A stretch of 64,000 nucleotides of DNA from Albidovulum litorale (GTDB lineage Bacteria; Pseudomonadota; Alphaproteobacteria; Rhodobacterales; Rhodobacteraceae), in NCBI RefSeq assembly GCF_025751495.1, contig NZ_JAOWKZ010000001.1:379920-443919 (forward strand), read 5' to 3'. The notes beneath the pieces are model-generated. The model did no database searches and was not told the DNA's origin. It saw only the letters and a list, made by a program, of their open reading frames with translations. Positions 8,368-18,633 of the stretch are shown here, one piece after another (position 1 is the stretch's first letter; every line of letters begins with the position of its first letter). The position numbers were made by a program, and so were the translations under genes.

Positions 8368-9369
8368 ATGACGGTGAAGGTAGCCATCAACGGCTTCGGA
8401 CGCATCGGGCGGAACGTTCTCCGGGCGATCATCGAATCCGGCCGCAAGGATATCGAGGTCATCGCGATCAACGATCTGGGTCCGGTGGAGACCAATGCCC
8501 ACCTCTTGCGCTTCGATAGTGTCCATGGCCGTTTTCCGGCCGAGGTAAAAACGACCGAAACCACGATTGATGTCGGTCGCGGCCCGATCGCGGTGACGGC
8601 TTTGCGCAATCCGGCCGACCTGCCCTGGGCCGATGTCGATGTCGTATTGGAATGCACCGGTATCTTCACCTCGAAGGAGGCCTGCCAAGCACATCTGGAA
8701 AACGGCTCGTCCCGTGTTCTGATCTCAGCCCCCGGCAAGGATGCCGACAAGACTATCGTTTACGGTGTGAACCACACCTCGCTGACGAAGAACGATATCG
8801 TTGTCTCGAACGCCTCCTGCACGACGAACTGCCTGTCGCCGGTGGCCAAGGTTCTGAACGATGCGATCGGTATCTCCAAGGGCTTCATGACGACGATCCA
8901 TTCCTATACCGGCGACCAGCCGACGCTTGATACGATGCACAAGGACATGTACCGCGCGCGGGCTGCGGCCCTGTCGATGATCCCGACCTCGACGGGCGCG
9001 GCAAAGGCGGTGGGGCTGGTTCTGCCGGAACTGAACGGCAAGCTCGACGGTGTGGCCATCCGGGTGCCGACGCCCAATGTCTCGGTCGTCGATCTCGTCT
9101 TCGAAGCCGCCCGCGATACCAGCGTCGAGGAGATCAATGCCGCGATCAAGGCGGCCGCCGATGGCAAGCTGAAGGGCATCCTCGGCTATACGGAACACCC
9201 CAATGTTTCGTCCGATTTCAACCACGACCCGCATTCCTCGGTGTTCCACATGGATCAGACCAAGGTGATGGAGGGCCGGATGTGCCGGATCCTCAGCTGG
9301 TACGACAATGAATGGGGGTTCTCCAACCGGATGTCGGACACGGCCGTAGCGATGGGCAAGCTGATCTGA
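8368..9369 (+). CDS. gap: Glyceraldehyde-3-phosphate dehydrogenase, second copy
   Basis: A 333-residue type I GAPDH closely related to the first copy. It has INGFGRIGR at residues 7-15, catalytic Cys151 in SNASCTTNC, and [14 protein letters not shown] near the end. It keeps Asp36 in AINDLGP, the usual mark of NAD specificity, and reads DTMHKD around residue 189. The likely assignment is the NAD-linked glycolytic enzyme, with the first copy the NADP-type partner. GGAGG lies 9 nt before the ATG. It has its own operator-containing leader and ends in a strong terminator. Confidence 0.95.
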   Translation: MTVKVAINGFGRIGRNVLRAIIESGRKDIEVIAINDLGPVETNAHLLRFDSVHGRFPAEVKTTETTIDVGRGPIAVTALRNPADLPWADVDVVLECTGIFTSKEACQAHLENGSSRVLISAPGKDADKTIVYGVNHTSLTKNDIVVSNASCTTNCLSPVAKVLNDAIGISKGFMTTIHSYTGDQPTLDTMHKDMYRARAAALSMIPTSTGAAKAVGLVLPELNGKLDGVAIRVPTPNVSVVDLVFEAARDTSVEEINAAIKAAADGKLKGILGYTEHPNVSSDFNHDPHSSVFHMDQTKVMEGRMCRILSWYDNEWGFSNRMSDTAVAMGKLI

Positions 9370-9390
9370 CCGGTCACACCGGGCAACGAA

Positions 9391-9416
9391 AAAGGGAGGG
9401 GTCGCCCCCTCCCTTT
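9391..9416. terminator. Strong hairpin terminator after gap2
   Basis: Perfect 11-bp arms AAAGGGAGGGG (9391-9401) and CCCCTCCCTTT (9406-9416) with a TCGC loop, and A/T on both flanks. It lies between convergent genes, so it probably works in both directions. Confidence 0.85.
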
Positions 9417-9437
9417 AAATCATAGTCTAGCTACCTG

Positions 9438-10100
9438 TCAGGCTGTCCGACGACGACGCGCAATGGTCAGCGCCCCAAGTCCGGCCACCATCAACCATCC
9501 GGCCGCGGGCAGCGGTACGGGCGGTGTGTTCACAAAGGATTCCGAACCGCCATTGGCAAAGCCCTGCACATGGATGCCCACCCGCAGAGACCCGGACTGA
9601 TCACCACCAAGATTCAGCGCGGCGATCACATCGGCAAAGGTCGCGCCGGAAATAAGGTTCCAGACGATGGTCAACCATTCGCCAGGATTGACGCCATTCG
9701 GTTGTGCCGGCGCATTGCTGTCGGCAGATGCCCCCGACGGGCTGACCGTAAACCCGATCGTATTTCCACCGGGAAGATTGCCCGGATTGGCGCCCTGCGA
9801 AAACGACACGCCCGAGGACGAGGTGATCGCCCCCATGGTGCCGAGCAGCGAGGCCTGATCGTCCCAGTATACATCGGTAATTGACGAGGCCAGCGGCCCC
9901 GAATTGTTGAAAGTGAAAGAAACCGTGCCCGACCCGCTGTCGAGCACATCCATTGTCAATTGCGTCTGACCGGTGGTGACATTCGCTGTCGAGTTCGACG
10001 TGACACCGGTGAAATTGTAGGTCACTGCGTGTGCAGCGACCGCTGAAACAGCCAACACAACCGCGGCAAGCGCAGCCGAAAGGCTTTTCTTAACACCCAT
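9438..10100 (-). CDS. Secreted VPLPA-CTERM protein
   Basis: A 220-residue exported protein. It has an N-terminal signal peptide (VKKSLSAALAAVVLAVSAVAAHA), a beta-rich body with many Ser, Thr, Gly and Asn, and a C-terminal sorting tail: VPLPAAGWLMVAGLGALTIA followed by RRRR. The tail is the VPLPA variant of PEP-CTERM, which an exosortase of the XrtD type is thought to process for surface or extracellular placement. No exosortase is encoded in this window. The start at 10100 is preceded by GGAGG with 5-nt spacing; an in-frame ATG four codons upstream is less likely. Only two Cys-poor regions and no enzymatic motif are visible. Confidence 0.85.
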   Translation of the reverse strand: MGVKKSLSAALAAVVLAVSAVAAHAVTYNFTGVTSNSTANVTTGQTQLTMDVLDSGSGTVSFTFNNSGPLASSITDVYWDDQASLLGTMGAITSSSGVSFSQGANPGNLPGGNTIGFTVSPSGASADSNAPAQPNGVNPGEWLTIVWNLISGATFADVIAALNLGGDQSGSLRVGIHVQGFANGGSESFVNTPPVPLPAAGWLMVAGLGALTIARRRRTA

Positions 10101-10439
10101 CCACCCCTCCATTTAGAGGCACCCGCCTCTGCCATATTTTTACCACATTTCCATGCGGCCACCATGGAAATGTTATGCGCATCACGCCGTTCATCTGGCG
10201 TTCATCCTGGCCCAATTGAGCGAAATAGTTATACGCACAATCGCCGCCTTTTTACGAGCATTGTATCCAATTCATGCACAGAGCAGCGTACCGCTCTTTT
10301 GTCCGGACAGGCTCGTGAGCACGAATCACTCCTCTGTTCCAATAGAGGCACGGTTCCGGTGACCGCTAATTCGCCCTTGCAAAAGTTGCGAAACAATTAG
10401 AATTTAACAAGCGTTCAATTCATCTCGATGGAGGCCGGA
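10101..10439. other. Long low-GC intergenic region
   Basis: About 340 nt between the divergent VPLPA-CTERM and acyl-CoA dehydrogenase genes, clearly lower in GC than its surroundings. It holds a perfect 10-bp inverted repeat (10146-10172), small hairpins AGAGGC/GCCTCT (10115-10130) and CCTCT/AGAGG (10331-10348), and a possible promoter for the rightward gene with TAGAAT at 10398-10403. No open frame in it looks like a gene. Confidence 0.5.
10146..10172. promoter_or_regulatory. Perfect 10-bp inverted repeat, candidate operator
   Basis: CATTTCCATG (10146-10155), spacer CGGCCAC, CATGGAAATG (10163-10172). It lies 45 nt before the VPLPA-CTERM start. The size and spacing suit a dimeric DNA-binding protein, which I cannot name. 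Confidence 0.5.
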
Positions 10440-11585
10440 ATGGACTTCGCCCTGAGCGACGAACAGCAAGCGATCTTTGACATGGCGCGGGCCTTCGGGG
10501 CGGACGAGATCGCCCCCCATGCCCGCGACTGGGAAAAGGCCGGGACGATCCCGAAAGCACTCTGGCCGAAGGTCGCGGAACTGGGCCTTGGCGGCATTTA
10601 TGTCGGCGAGGATCATGGCGGATCGGGTCTGTCGCGGCTCGACGCGACGTTGGTCTTTGAGGCGCTGGCGATGGCCTGCCCCACCGTCGGCTCGTTCCTG
10701 TCGATCCACAATATGTGTGGCGGCATGGTCGACAAGTTTGGCTCGGACGAGGCAAAGGCGAAATGGCTGCCCGGCCTCGTGTCGATGGAGAAGGTGTTTT
10801 CCTACTGTCTGACCGAACCGGGGTCGGGATCGGACGCCGCCGCACTCCGGACGAAAGCGGAGCGGACCAACGAGGGCTGGAAGCTCAACGGCGCCAAGGC
10901 CTTTATCTCGGGCGGGTCCTATTCGGACGCCTATCTGACCATGGTCCGCACCGGCGAGGACGGACCCAAGGGCATTTCGGCTGTGATTGTGGAGGCTGGA
11001 ACGCCCGGACTGTCCTACGGGGCGCTGGAAGACAAGATGGGCTGGCGCGCGCAGCCCACCTCACAGGTGCAGTTCGACGATTGCGTGATCCCGGCCGAAA
11101 ATCTTCTGGGCGAAGAGGGCAAGGGGTTCACCTATGCCATGGCCGGACTTGATGGCGGGCGGCTGAACATCGCGGCCTCGGCCCTTGGCGGGGCGCAGGC
11201 GGCGCTCGACGCGACGCTCGCCTATATGGGCGAACGCAAGGCGTTCGGCAAATCGCTCGACCAGTTTCAGGCCCTGCAGTTCCGGCTGGCGGAACTGGAG
11301 GTCAAGCTGCAATCCTCCCGCACTTTCCTGCGCCAGGCGGCGTGGAAGCTGGACAACAAGGCACCGGACGCCACCAAGTTCTGCGCCATGGCCAAGCTGA
11401 TGGTCACCGACAACGCCTTTGACGTCGCCAATCAATGCCTTCAACTCCATGGCGGCTATGGCTACCTTGCCGATTACGGGATCGAAAAGATCGTGCGCGA
11501 CCTGCGCGTTCACCAGATTCTTGAAGGAACGAACGAGATCATGCGGCTGATCGTCAGCCGCGCGATGCTGGCCGAGAGGGGCTGA
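10440..11585 (+). CDS. Acyl-CoA dehydrogenase, probably isobutyryl-CoA specific
   Basis: A 381-residue FAD-dependent acyl-CoA dehydrogenase. Visible are the N-terminal helical domain, the FAD/substrate motif YCLTEPGSGSDAA (about residue 120), the C-terminal four-helix domain with QLHGGYGYLADYGIEK, and the catalytic base Glu362 in LEGTNEIMR, the position used by short- and branched-chain enzymes. Followed by a hydroxyisobutyryl-CoA hydrolase and a hydroxyisobutyrate dehydrogenase, it most likely oxidises isobutyryl-CoA to methacrylyl-CoA in valine breakdown. GGAGG sits 5 nt before the ATG at 10440. It overlaps the next gene by one base. Confidence 0.88.
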   Translation: MDFALSDEQQAIFDMARAFGADEIAPHARDWEKAGTIPKALWPKVAELGLGGIYVGEDHGGSGLSRLDATLVFEALAMACPTVGSFLSIHNMCGGMVDKFGSDEAKAKWLPGLVSMEKVFSYCLTEPGSGSDAAALRTKAERTNEGWKLNGAKAFISGGSYSDAYLTMVRTGEDGPKGISAVIVEAGTPGLSYGALEDKMGWRAQPTSQVQFDDCVIPAENLLGEEGKGFTYAMAGLDGGRLNIAASALGGAQAALDATLAYMGERKAFGKSLDQFQALQFRLAELEVKLQSSRTFLRQAAWKLDNKAPDATKFCAMAKLMVTDNAFDVANQCLQLHGGYGYLADYGIEKIVRDLRVHQILEGTNEIMRLIVSRAMLAERG

Positions 11586-12631
11586 TGGCCGATATCCACA
11601 TCCGTAAAGAGGGTCGCGCGGGCCGGATCACGCTGAACCGTCCCAAGGCGCTCAATGCGCTGACCTATGAGATGTGCCTTGAGATCGACGCGGCACTGAA
11701 AACCTGGGCCCATGACGATGACGTCGCCCTGATCCTGATCGATGCGGAAGGAGACCGCGCATTCTCAGCCGGCGGCGACATTGCCGAGATGTATGAAACC
11801 GGGAGGAAAGGCGATTACACCTATGGCCGTCGCTTCTGGGCCGACGAATACCGGATGAATGCCCGCATCGCGAGCTATCCCAAGCCGGTCGTGAGCCTTT
11901 TGCAGGGCTTCACGATGGGCGGCGGGGTCGGCGTCGGCTGCCATGGCAGCCACCGGATCGTCGGCGAAAGCTCCCAGATCGCCATGCCCGAATGCGGCAT
12001 CGGCCTTGTGCCGGATGTCGGCGGTTCCTTCCTTCTGGCGCTCGCGCCGGGGCGGCTTGGCGAGTATCTCGGCACCACGGGTGCGCGGATGGGACCGGCG
12101 GACGCGATCCTCGTGGGCTTTGCCGACCTTTTCGTGCCGGAGGCCGACTGGTCTGCGCTGGTCTCGAAACTCATCGAAACCGGCGATGCACAGGTCATTC
12201 TGGAGCACACATCGCAACCGCCGGAGGGACGGCTCGCCGCGTTGCGACCTGAGATCGACGCCCATTTCGCCGGTGAAACCGGGGGCGACATCCTGCGCGC
12301 GCTGCGTCATTCTGGCAGCCCCTTTGCCACCGAAGCCATTAGGGCTTTCACCCGCTCGGCCCCGCTCTCGGTCGCCTGCACGGTCGAAATGCTGCACCGC
12401 CTGCGTGGAGCGCCGTCGATGCGCCGGGCGCTGGAACTGGAATACCGCTTCACCTACCGCGCGATGGAACACGGCGATTTTATCGAGGGCATCCGGGCCG
12501 CGATCATCGACAAGGACCGCAATCCACGCTGGCGTCATGAGAGCGCCGAGGCCGTGTCGGGTATGGAAGTTTCAAAGATGCTGATGCCGCTCGGGGCACA
12601 GGCGCTCACATTCGAGGAGGAACTGGCATGA
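11585..12631 (+). CDS. 3-hydroxyisobutyryl-CoA hydrolase / enoyl-CoA hydratase family
   Basis: A 348-residue crotonase-fold protein of the 3-hydroxyisobutyryl-CoA hydrolase type. It has the oxyanion-hole motifs FSAGGDIAEM and FTMGGGVGVGCHGSHRIV, and the MPECGIGLVPDVGGS stretch that holds the catalytic acidic residues. The extended C-terminal part (from about residue 200) separates it from the shorter enoyl-CoA hydratases. It probably releases free 3-hydroxyisobutyrate for the dehydrogenase encoded next. Both junctions of this gene are one- to four-base stop/start overlaps, so the three genes form one translationally coupled operon. Confidence 0.88.
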   Translation: MADIHIRKEGRAGRITLNRPKALNALTYEMCLEIDAALKTWAHDDDVALILIDAEGDRAFSAGGDIAEMYETGRKGDYTYGRRFWADEYRMNARIASYPKPVVSLLQGFTMGGGVGVGCHGSHRIVGESSQIAMPECGIGLVPDVGGSFLLALAPGRLGEYLGTTGARMGPADAILVGFADLFVPEADWSALVSKLIETGDAQVILEHTSQPPEGRLAALRPEIDAHFAGETGGDILRALRHSGSPFATEAIRAFTRSAPLSVACTVEMLHRLRGAPSMRRALELEYRFTYRAMEHGDFIEGIRAAIIDKDRNPRWRHESAEAVSGMEVSKMLMPLGAQALTFEEELA

Positions 12632-13500
12632 AGATCGGCTTTATCGGCCTTGGCAATATGGGCGCGCCGATGGCGAAGAACCTCGTCGCGGCGGGTCATG
12701 ACGTGACCGGCCATGACATTCACGCGCCCATGCCCGACGGCGTTGTCGCCGCGATCAGCGCGGCGGGCGCGGCGAAGGATGCCGATGTCGTTATCACCAT
12801 GCTGCCAAACGGCGCTATCCTGCGCGCTGTCGCCGACGAACTGATCCCGGCGATGAAACAGGGTGCGGTGCTCTGCGACTGCTCCACCGTTGATGTCGAA
12901 AGCGCCCGGGCGGTGGCCGATCAGGCGGCCAAGGCCGGGGTTCTGGCGATCGACGCGCCGGTCTCGGGCGGGATCGGCGGCGCGGCGGCGGGCACGCTGA
13001 CCTTCATGGCGGGGGGCTCGGACGAGGCATTTGCCATCGTGAAGCCGCTCTTCGATGTAATGGGCCAGAAGGCGGTACATTGCGGCGCATCGGGCGCGGG
13101 CCAGGCCGCAAAGATCTGCAACAACATGATCCTCGGGGTCACCATGATCGCCACCTGCGAGGCCTTTGCGCTGGCCGACAAGCTGGGCCTCGATCGGCAG
13201 AAGATGTTCGATGTCGTCTCCACCTCCTCGGGCTATTCCTGGACGATGAACGCCTATTGCCCGGCCCCGGGCGTCGGGCCGCAATCGCCTGCGGATAATG
13301 CCTACAAACCCGGTTTCGCCGCCGAGCTGATGCTGAAGGACCTGCGCCTTTCCCAGCAGGCGGCAGAGGCAGCCGATGCCGACACGCCCATGGGACACCT
13401 CGCAGCTTTGCTCTACGAGACCTTCGTCGAGTCCGAAGGCGGCAAGGGCATGGATTTCTCGGCCATGCTGCCGCGGTTCGAAAAGCGCCATCGCGGCTGA
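12628..13500 (+). CDS. mmsB: 3-hydroxyisobutyrate dehydrogenase
   Basis: A 290-residue NAD-dependent beta-hydroxyacid dehydrogenase. It has the N-terminal dinucleotide motif GFIGLGNMGAPMA, the substrate-binding DAPVSGGIGGAAAGTL, and the catalytic Lys in GAGQAAKICNN near residue 170. It converts 3-hydroxyisobutyrate to methylmalonate semialdehyde as the last step of this valine degradation operon. The next enzyme (MmsA) is not in the window. The ATG lies inside the end of the hydrolase gene (ATGA overlap). Confidence 0.92.
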   Translation: MKIGFIGLGNMGAPMAKNLVAAGHDVTGHDIHAPMPDGVVAAISAAGAAKDADVVITMLPNGAILRAVADELIPAMKQGAVLCDCSTVDVESARAVADQAAKAGVLAIDAPVSGGIGGAAAGTLTFMAGGSDEAFAIVKPLFDVMGQKAVHCGASGAGQAAKICNNMILGVTMIATCEAFALADKLGLDRQKMFDVVSTSSGYSWTMNAYCPAPGVGPQSPADNAYKPGFAAELMLKDLRLSQQAAEAADADTPMGHLAALLYETFVESEGGKGMDFSAMLPRFEKRHRG

Positions 13501-13587
13501 TTTCCGCGCGGTGGCGGAGATGTGAGTGACCTCCGGCGCGTGGCTGGGCTATAGGAAGGGCAATAATGTCCTTTTTCGGGGTATCTT

Positions 13588-13920
13588 ATGAAATCGGTTC
13601 TTGTCTTCGCCGCCCTCAGCCTAGGCGCGCTCGCCCTGCCCGCCCATGCCGGCAACGGCCATTGCCCTCCGGGACTGGCGAAAAAGTCGCCCGCGTGCAT
13701 CCCGCCCGGACAGGCGAAAAAGCTCTACGGTGGCCCGCGCATCGGCGACCGGGTCAGCGACTACGACTATCACCTGATCCGCTATCCCGACCGCTACGAC
13801 CTGCCGCCATTGCGCCGCGGCGAGCGGTATTACGTGATCGACGGCCAGATCCTGCGGGTCAATCAGGAAACGCGCGAGATCCTCGATTTCATCCGCGCGA
13901 CGGCGGCGCTTCTGGATTGA
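13588..13920 (+). CDS. Small exported protein with CPPGLAKK repeats
   Basis: A 110-residue protein with a signal peptide (MKSVLVFAALSLGALALPAHA), then two short related motifs, HCPPGLAKKSPACIPPGQAKK, and a C-terminal domain RGERYYVIDGQILRVNQETREILDFIRA. The latter looks like the RcnB/YD-type periplasmic domain found in many small exported proteobacterial proteins. Homologues in Rhodobacterales are sometimes misannotated as excinuclease subunits; nothing here supports that. Function is unknown and a periplasmic location is likely. Confidence 0.8.
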   Translation: MKSVLVFAALSLGALALPAHAGNGHCPPGLAKKSPACIPPGQAKKLYGGPRIGDRVSDYDYHLIRYPDRYDLPPLRRGERYYVIDGQILRVNQETREILDFIRATAALLD

Positions 13921-13945
13921 TCCGATCGCGGCGCGGTTTGCGGGC

Positions 13946-14602
13946 ATGAGCGGCTGGACACCAGACGCGTTGGGGCTGGAGGCACTTGAGCCAAGGGCAC
14001 GCGCGCGGCTCGACGCGCTGCATCCGGTGCAGCTCACGCGCGGCACACCGCTCTTTCATCCCGGCGACAGCGCCAAGGGCTTCGTCGTGGTGCTGGAGGG
14101 GCGTGTCGAGGTCTTCCTGACGGGCCCTACAGGGCGCGATATCCTGCTTTATGCGGTGGAACCCGGCGGCAGCTGTGTGCAAACGACGCTCGGCCTTCTC
14201 GGTGGCGAGGCCTATTCCGGCGAGGCGATCGCGGCGAGCGACTGTCGCCTCGTGCTGATCCCGAAGGCGGAGTTCCTGTCGCTCATGGATCATTCCGCCG
14301 CATTCCGGGGCTTCGTCTTCACCGCCTTCGCGGTGCGGATGCAGGGCATGCTGCATGTGTTGGAGCGTGTGGCCTTCCAGCGGGTGGAAAGCCGCCTCGC
14401 ACAGGCGCTTCTCGACCGGGCCGAGGGCGACATGGTGCAGGCCACCCATCAGGAGCTTGCAACCGCCATCGGCTCGGCGCGCGAGGTCGTGTCGCGGCGG
14501 CTGGAAGGGTTCGGGCGGTCGGGCTGGGTCACGACCGAACGCGGCGCGGTACGGATCGTGGATGAAGACGCCCTGCGGCGGCTTGCCGCAGCTGCCGAGT
14601 AA
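13946..14602 (+). CDS. Crp/Fnr-family transcriptional regulator
   Basis: A 218-residue regulator with an N-terminal cyclic-nucleotide-binding-like beta-roll (RGTPLFHPGDSAKGFVVVLEGRVEVF), a long dimerisation helix, and a C-terminal winged helix-turn-helix (THQELATAIGSAREVVSRRLEGFGRSGWV, about residues 168-197). It lacks the N-terminal cysteine cluster of oxygen-sensing FNR. A perfect dyad, TGTGAC-N3-GTCACA, begins directly after its stop and lies before the DUF2892 gene, so that gene is a likely target. The effector is unknown. Confidence 0.9.
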   Translation: MSGWTPDALGLEALEPRARARLDALHPVQLTRGTPLFHPGDSAKGFVVVLEGRVEVFLTGPTGRDILLYAVEPGGSCVQTTLGLLGGEAYSGEAIAASDCRLVLIPKAEFLSLMDHSAAFRGFVFTAFAVRMQGMLHVLERVAFQRVESRLAQALLDRAEGDMVQATHQELATAIGSAREVVSRRLEGFGRSGWVTTERGAVRIVDEDALRRLAAAAE

Positions 14603-14617
14603 TGTGACGAGGTCACA
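14603..14617. promoter_or_regulatory. Crp/Fnr-like dyad before the DUF2892 gene
   Basis: TGTGAC (14603-14608), GAG, GTCACA (14612-14617), a perfect odd-centred palindrome directly after the regulator stop. It resembles a CRP half-site pair but with a spacer one base shorter than TGTGA-N6-TCACA. Confidence 0.55.
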
Positions 14618-14692
14618 GACCGGGCGGCTGCCTGTCTGGCATTCTTCTCTTGTGATCAGGGGGCGATACCCGCCCCGGAGAAGGAGAAAGCC

Positions 14693-14902
14693 ATGTTCAA
14701 GACCAATGTCGGCGGCATCGACCGCGTAATCCGTATCCTGCTGGGGCTGGCCCTGCTGGCCTGGTGGTTCTTCGCACCCGGAATGGGTCTGCGCTGGCTT
14801 CCCCTGGTGCTCGGGATCATCGCGCTGGGGACCGGCCTGATGTCGACCTGTCCGCTTTATTCGCTCCTCGGGATCAATACCTGCCCGCTGAAGAAAGCCT
14901 GA
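14693..14902 (+). CDS. DUF2892 small membrane protein
   Basis: A 69-residue protein of the DUF2892 (YgaP C-terminal-like) family. It has the family start MFKTNVGGIDRVIRILLG, two hydrophobic segments (about residues 14-30 and 36-53), and the C-terminal CPLYSLLGINTCPLKKA with two conserved cysteines. In several proteins this domain is fused to a rhodanese; here it stands alone, 3.2 kb from a separate rhodanese gene. GGAGAAGGAG precedes the ATG. Probable control by the adjacent Crp/Fnr-type regulator is inferred from the dyad between them. Confidence 0.85.
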   Translation: MFKTNVGGIDRVIRILLGLALLAWWFFAPGMGLRWLPLVLGIIALGTGLMSTCPLYSLLGINTCPLKKA

Positions 14903-14941
14903 TCCGGCGGAGGCCCCGTTCCGGGGCCAAGAACTTACCTC

Positions 14942-14965
14942 GCGCCGTTTCTTGCGAAACGGCGC
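14942..14965. terminator. Hairpin after the DUF2892 gene
   Basis: Nine-bp arms GCGCCGTTT (14942-14950) and AAACGGCGC (14957-14965), starting 40 nt after the stop. There is no T-run on the plus side, so rho-independent activity is uncertain. Confidence 0.5.
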
Positions 14966-14971
14966 TCCGGT

Positions 14972-15004
14972 GCCTCCGGCGGGAGTGTTTCGGGACAGAA
15001 AGTG
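14972..15004 (-). repeat. Dispersed 3'-end element, copy B
   Basis: Read on the minus strand: CACTTTCTGTCCCGAAACAC, then TCCCGCCGGAGGC. It lies 77 nt past the uvrA stop in the direction of uvrA transcription. GC-rich hairpins occupy the space between. Confidence 0.7.
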
Positions 15005-15081
15005 GGGTGCGCCCGCGGCCCGCAGGGGTCGCGCGGCCGAGCGGGGGCTCGATGCCCCCCGAGGTCGCCCCCCTTTTTTGG

Positions 15082-17940
<2,859 letters not shown>

Positions 17941-17965
17941 GGCTCACCCCGGGGTCAGGGATTAA

Positions 17966-17994
17966 CAGATAGTGCATCCGGTCCGAGTCTCCAA
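17966..17994 (-). promoter_or_regulatory. Putative uvrA promoter
   Basis: On the minus strand TTGGAG (17994-17989), a 17-nt spacer, then TATCTG (17971-17966), 25 nt before the uvrA ATG. This is a pattern match. Confidence 0.45.
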
Positions 17995-18005
17995 CCCGAA
18001 AAAGA

Positions 18006-18020
18006 GAACATATGACGAAC
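18006..18020 (-). promoter_or_regulatory. LexA (SOS) box of uvrA
   Basis: GTTC-GTCATAT-GTTC on the minus strand. It exactly fits GTTC-N7-GTTC, the direct-repeat LexA target established for Rhodobacter and other alphaproteobacteria, for which uvrA is a known target. It lies 66-80 nt before the uvrA start. Confidence 0.8.
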
Positions 18021-18161
18021 ATGCCCATGTATGCTGACATCTGAGGAGGAAGAACGCTTTTCAAATTCATTTTTTTGAATTTATACTGCAGTCAGGCCTT
18101 GATCCTGCGTGGCGATGCACCAGATCGGGCACCAGAGTTCATGCCGAGAAAGGCCCTATCA

Positions 18162-18527
18162 ATGCTGTCCTTCCTGTCCCAGAAGCCCGGTGGCCCCGCC
18201 CGCATGGCCGCGCACGACGCGATCAGCCGCAGCGGCGCGGGCGAGCTTGTCGTCATTGACGTACGCGAGGGGGCAGAGGTTGCCGCCTCGGGCAAGGCCA
18301 GCGGCGCGCTTCATGTACCGCTCGCGGTGCTGCGTATGAAATGCGATCCGGCGAGCCCGGAATGCCTTGCCGAGCTTTCGGTTGAAACGCCCGTCGCACT
18401 TTACTGCGCCTCGGGTGGGCGCAGCCAGATGGCGGCGCAGATGCTCGCGGGGCTCGGCTACCTGGAGGTCTACAATATCGGTGGGTTGGGCGACTGGCAG
18501 GCAGCAGGCGGCGCGATCACCCGCTGA
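18162..18527 (+). CDS. Rhodanese-like sulfurtransferase
   Basis: A 121-residue single-domain rhodanese. It has the start-proximal LVVIDVREGAEVAASGKASGALHVPL motif and the active-site loop YCASGGRSQMAAQ with catalytic Cys, followed by LGYLEVYNIGGLGDWQAAGG. Such proteins transfer sulfane sulfur. The ATG at 18162 is supported by a GAAAGG upstream; the frame is open further upstream but the added residues do not fit the family. An AT-rich inverted repeat (AAATTCA/TGAATTT, 18063-18082) lies about 80 nt before the start. Confidence 0.88.
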   Translation: MLSFLSQKPGGPARMAAHDAISRSGAGELVVIDVREGAEVAASGKASGALHVPLAVLRMKCDPASPECLAELSVETPVALYCASGGRSQMAAQMLAGLGYLEVYNIGGLGDWQAAGGAITR

Positions 18528-18590
18528 GGCGTGACGCGCCGACAGGTGAACAACGAGCTATAAGCATTCTGTCCGAAAAACGCTTCGGGT

Positions 18591-18615
18591 GAGTCCCGGA
18601 CAACGTCCGGGACTC
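18591..18615. terminator. Perfect hairpin between rhodanese and lpdA
   Basis: Eleven-bp arms GAGTCCCGGAC (18591-18601) and GTCCGGGACTC (18605-18615) with a three-base loop, between convergent genes. Just before it, ATTCTGTCCGAAAAACGCTT (18566-18585) is a diverged relative of the dispersed 3'-end element. Confidence 0.75.
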
Positions 18616-18633
18616 GGGCACAACCACTTCCCG

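Noticed and set aside
18012-18044. Ten-codon leader peptide followed by an AGGAGG before the rhodanese gene
   Set aside because: The frame (ATG to TGA) lies on the LexA box of uvrA and the AGGAGG has no start codon at a proper distance; chance is more likely.
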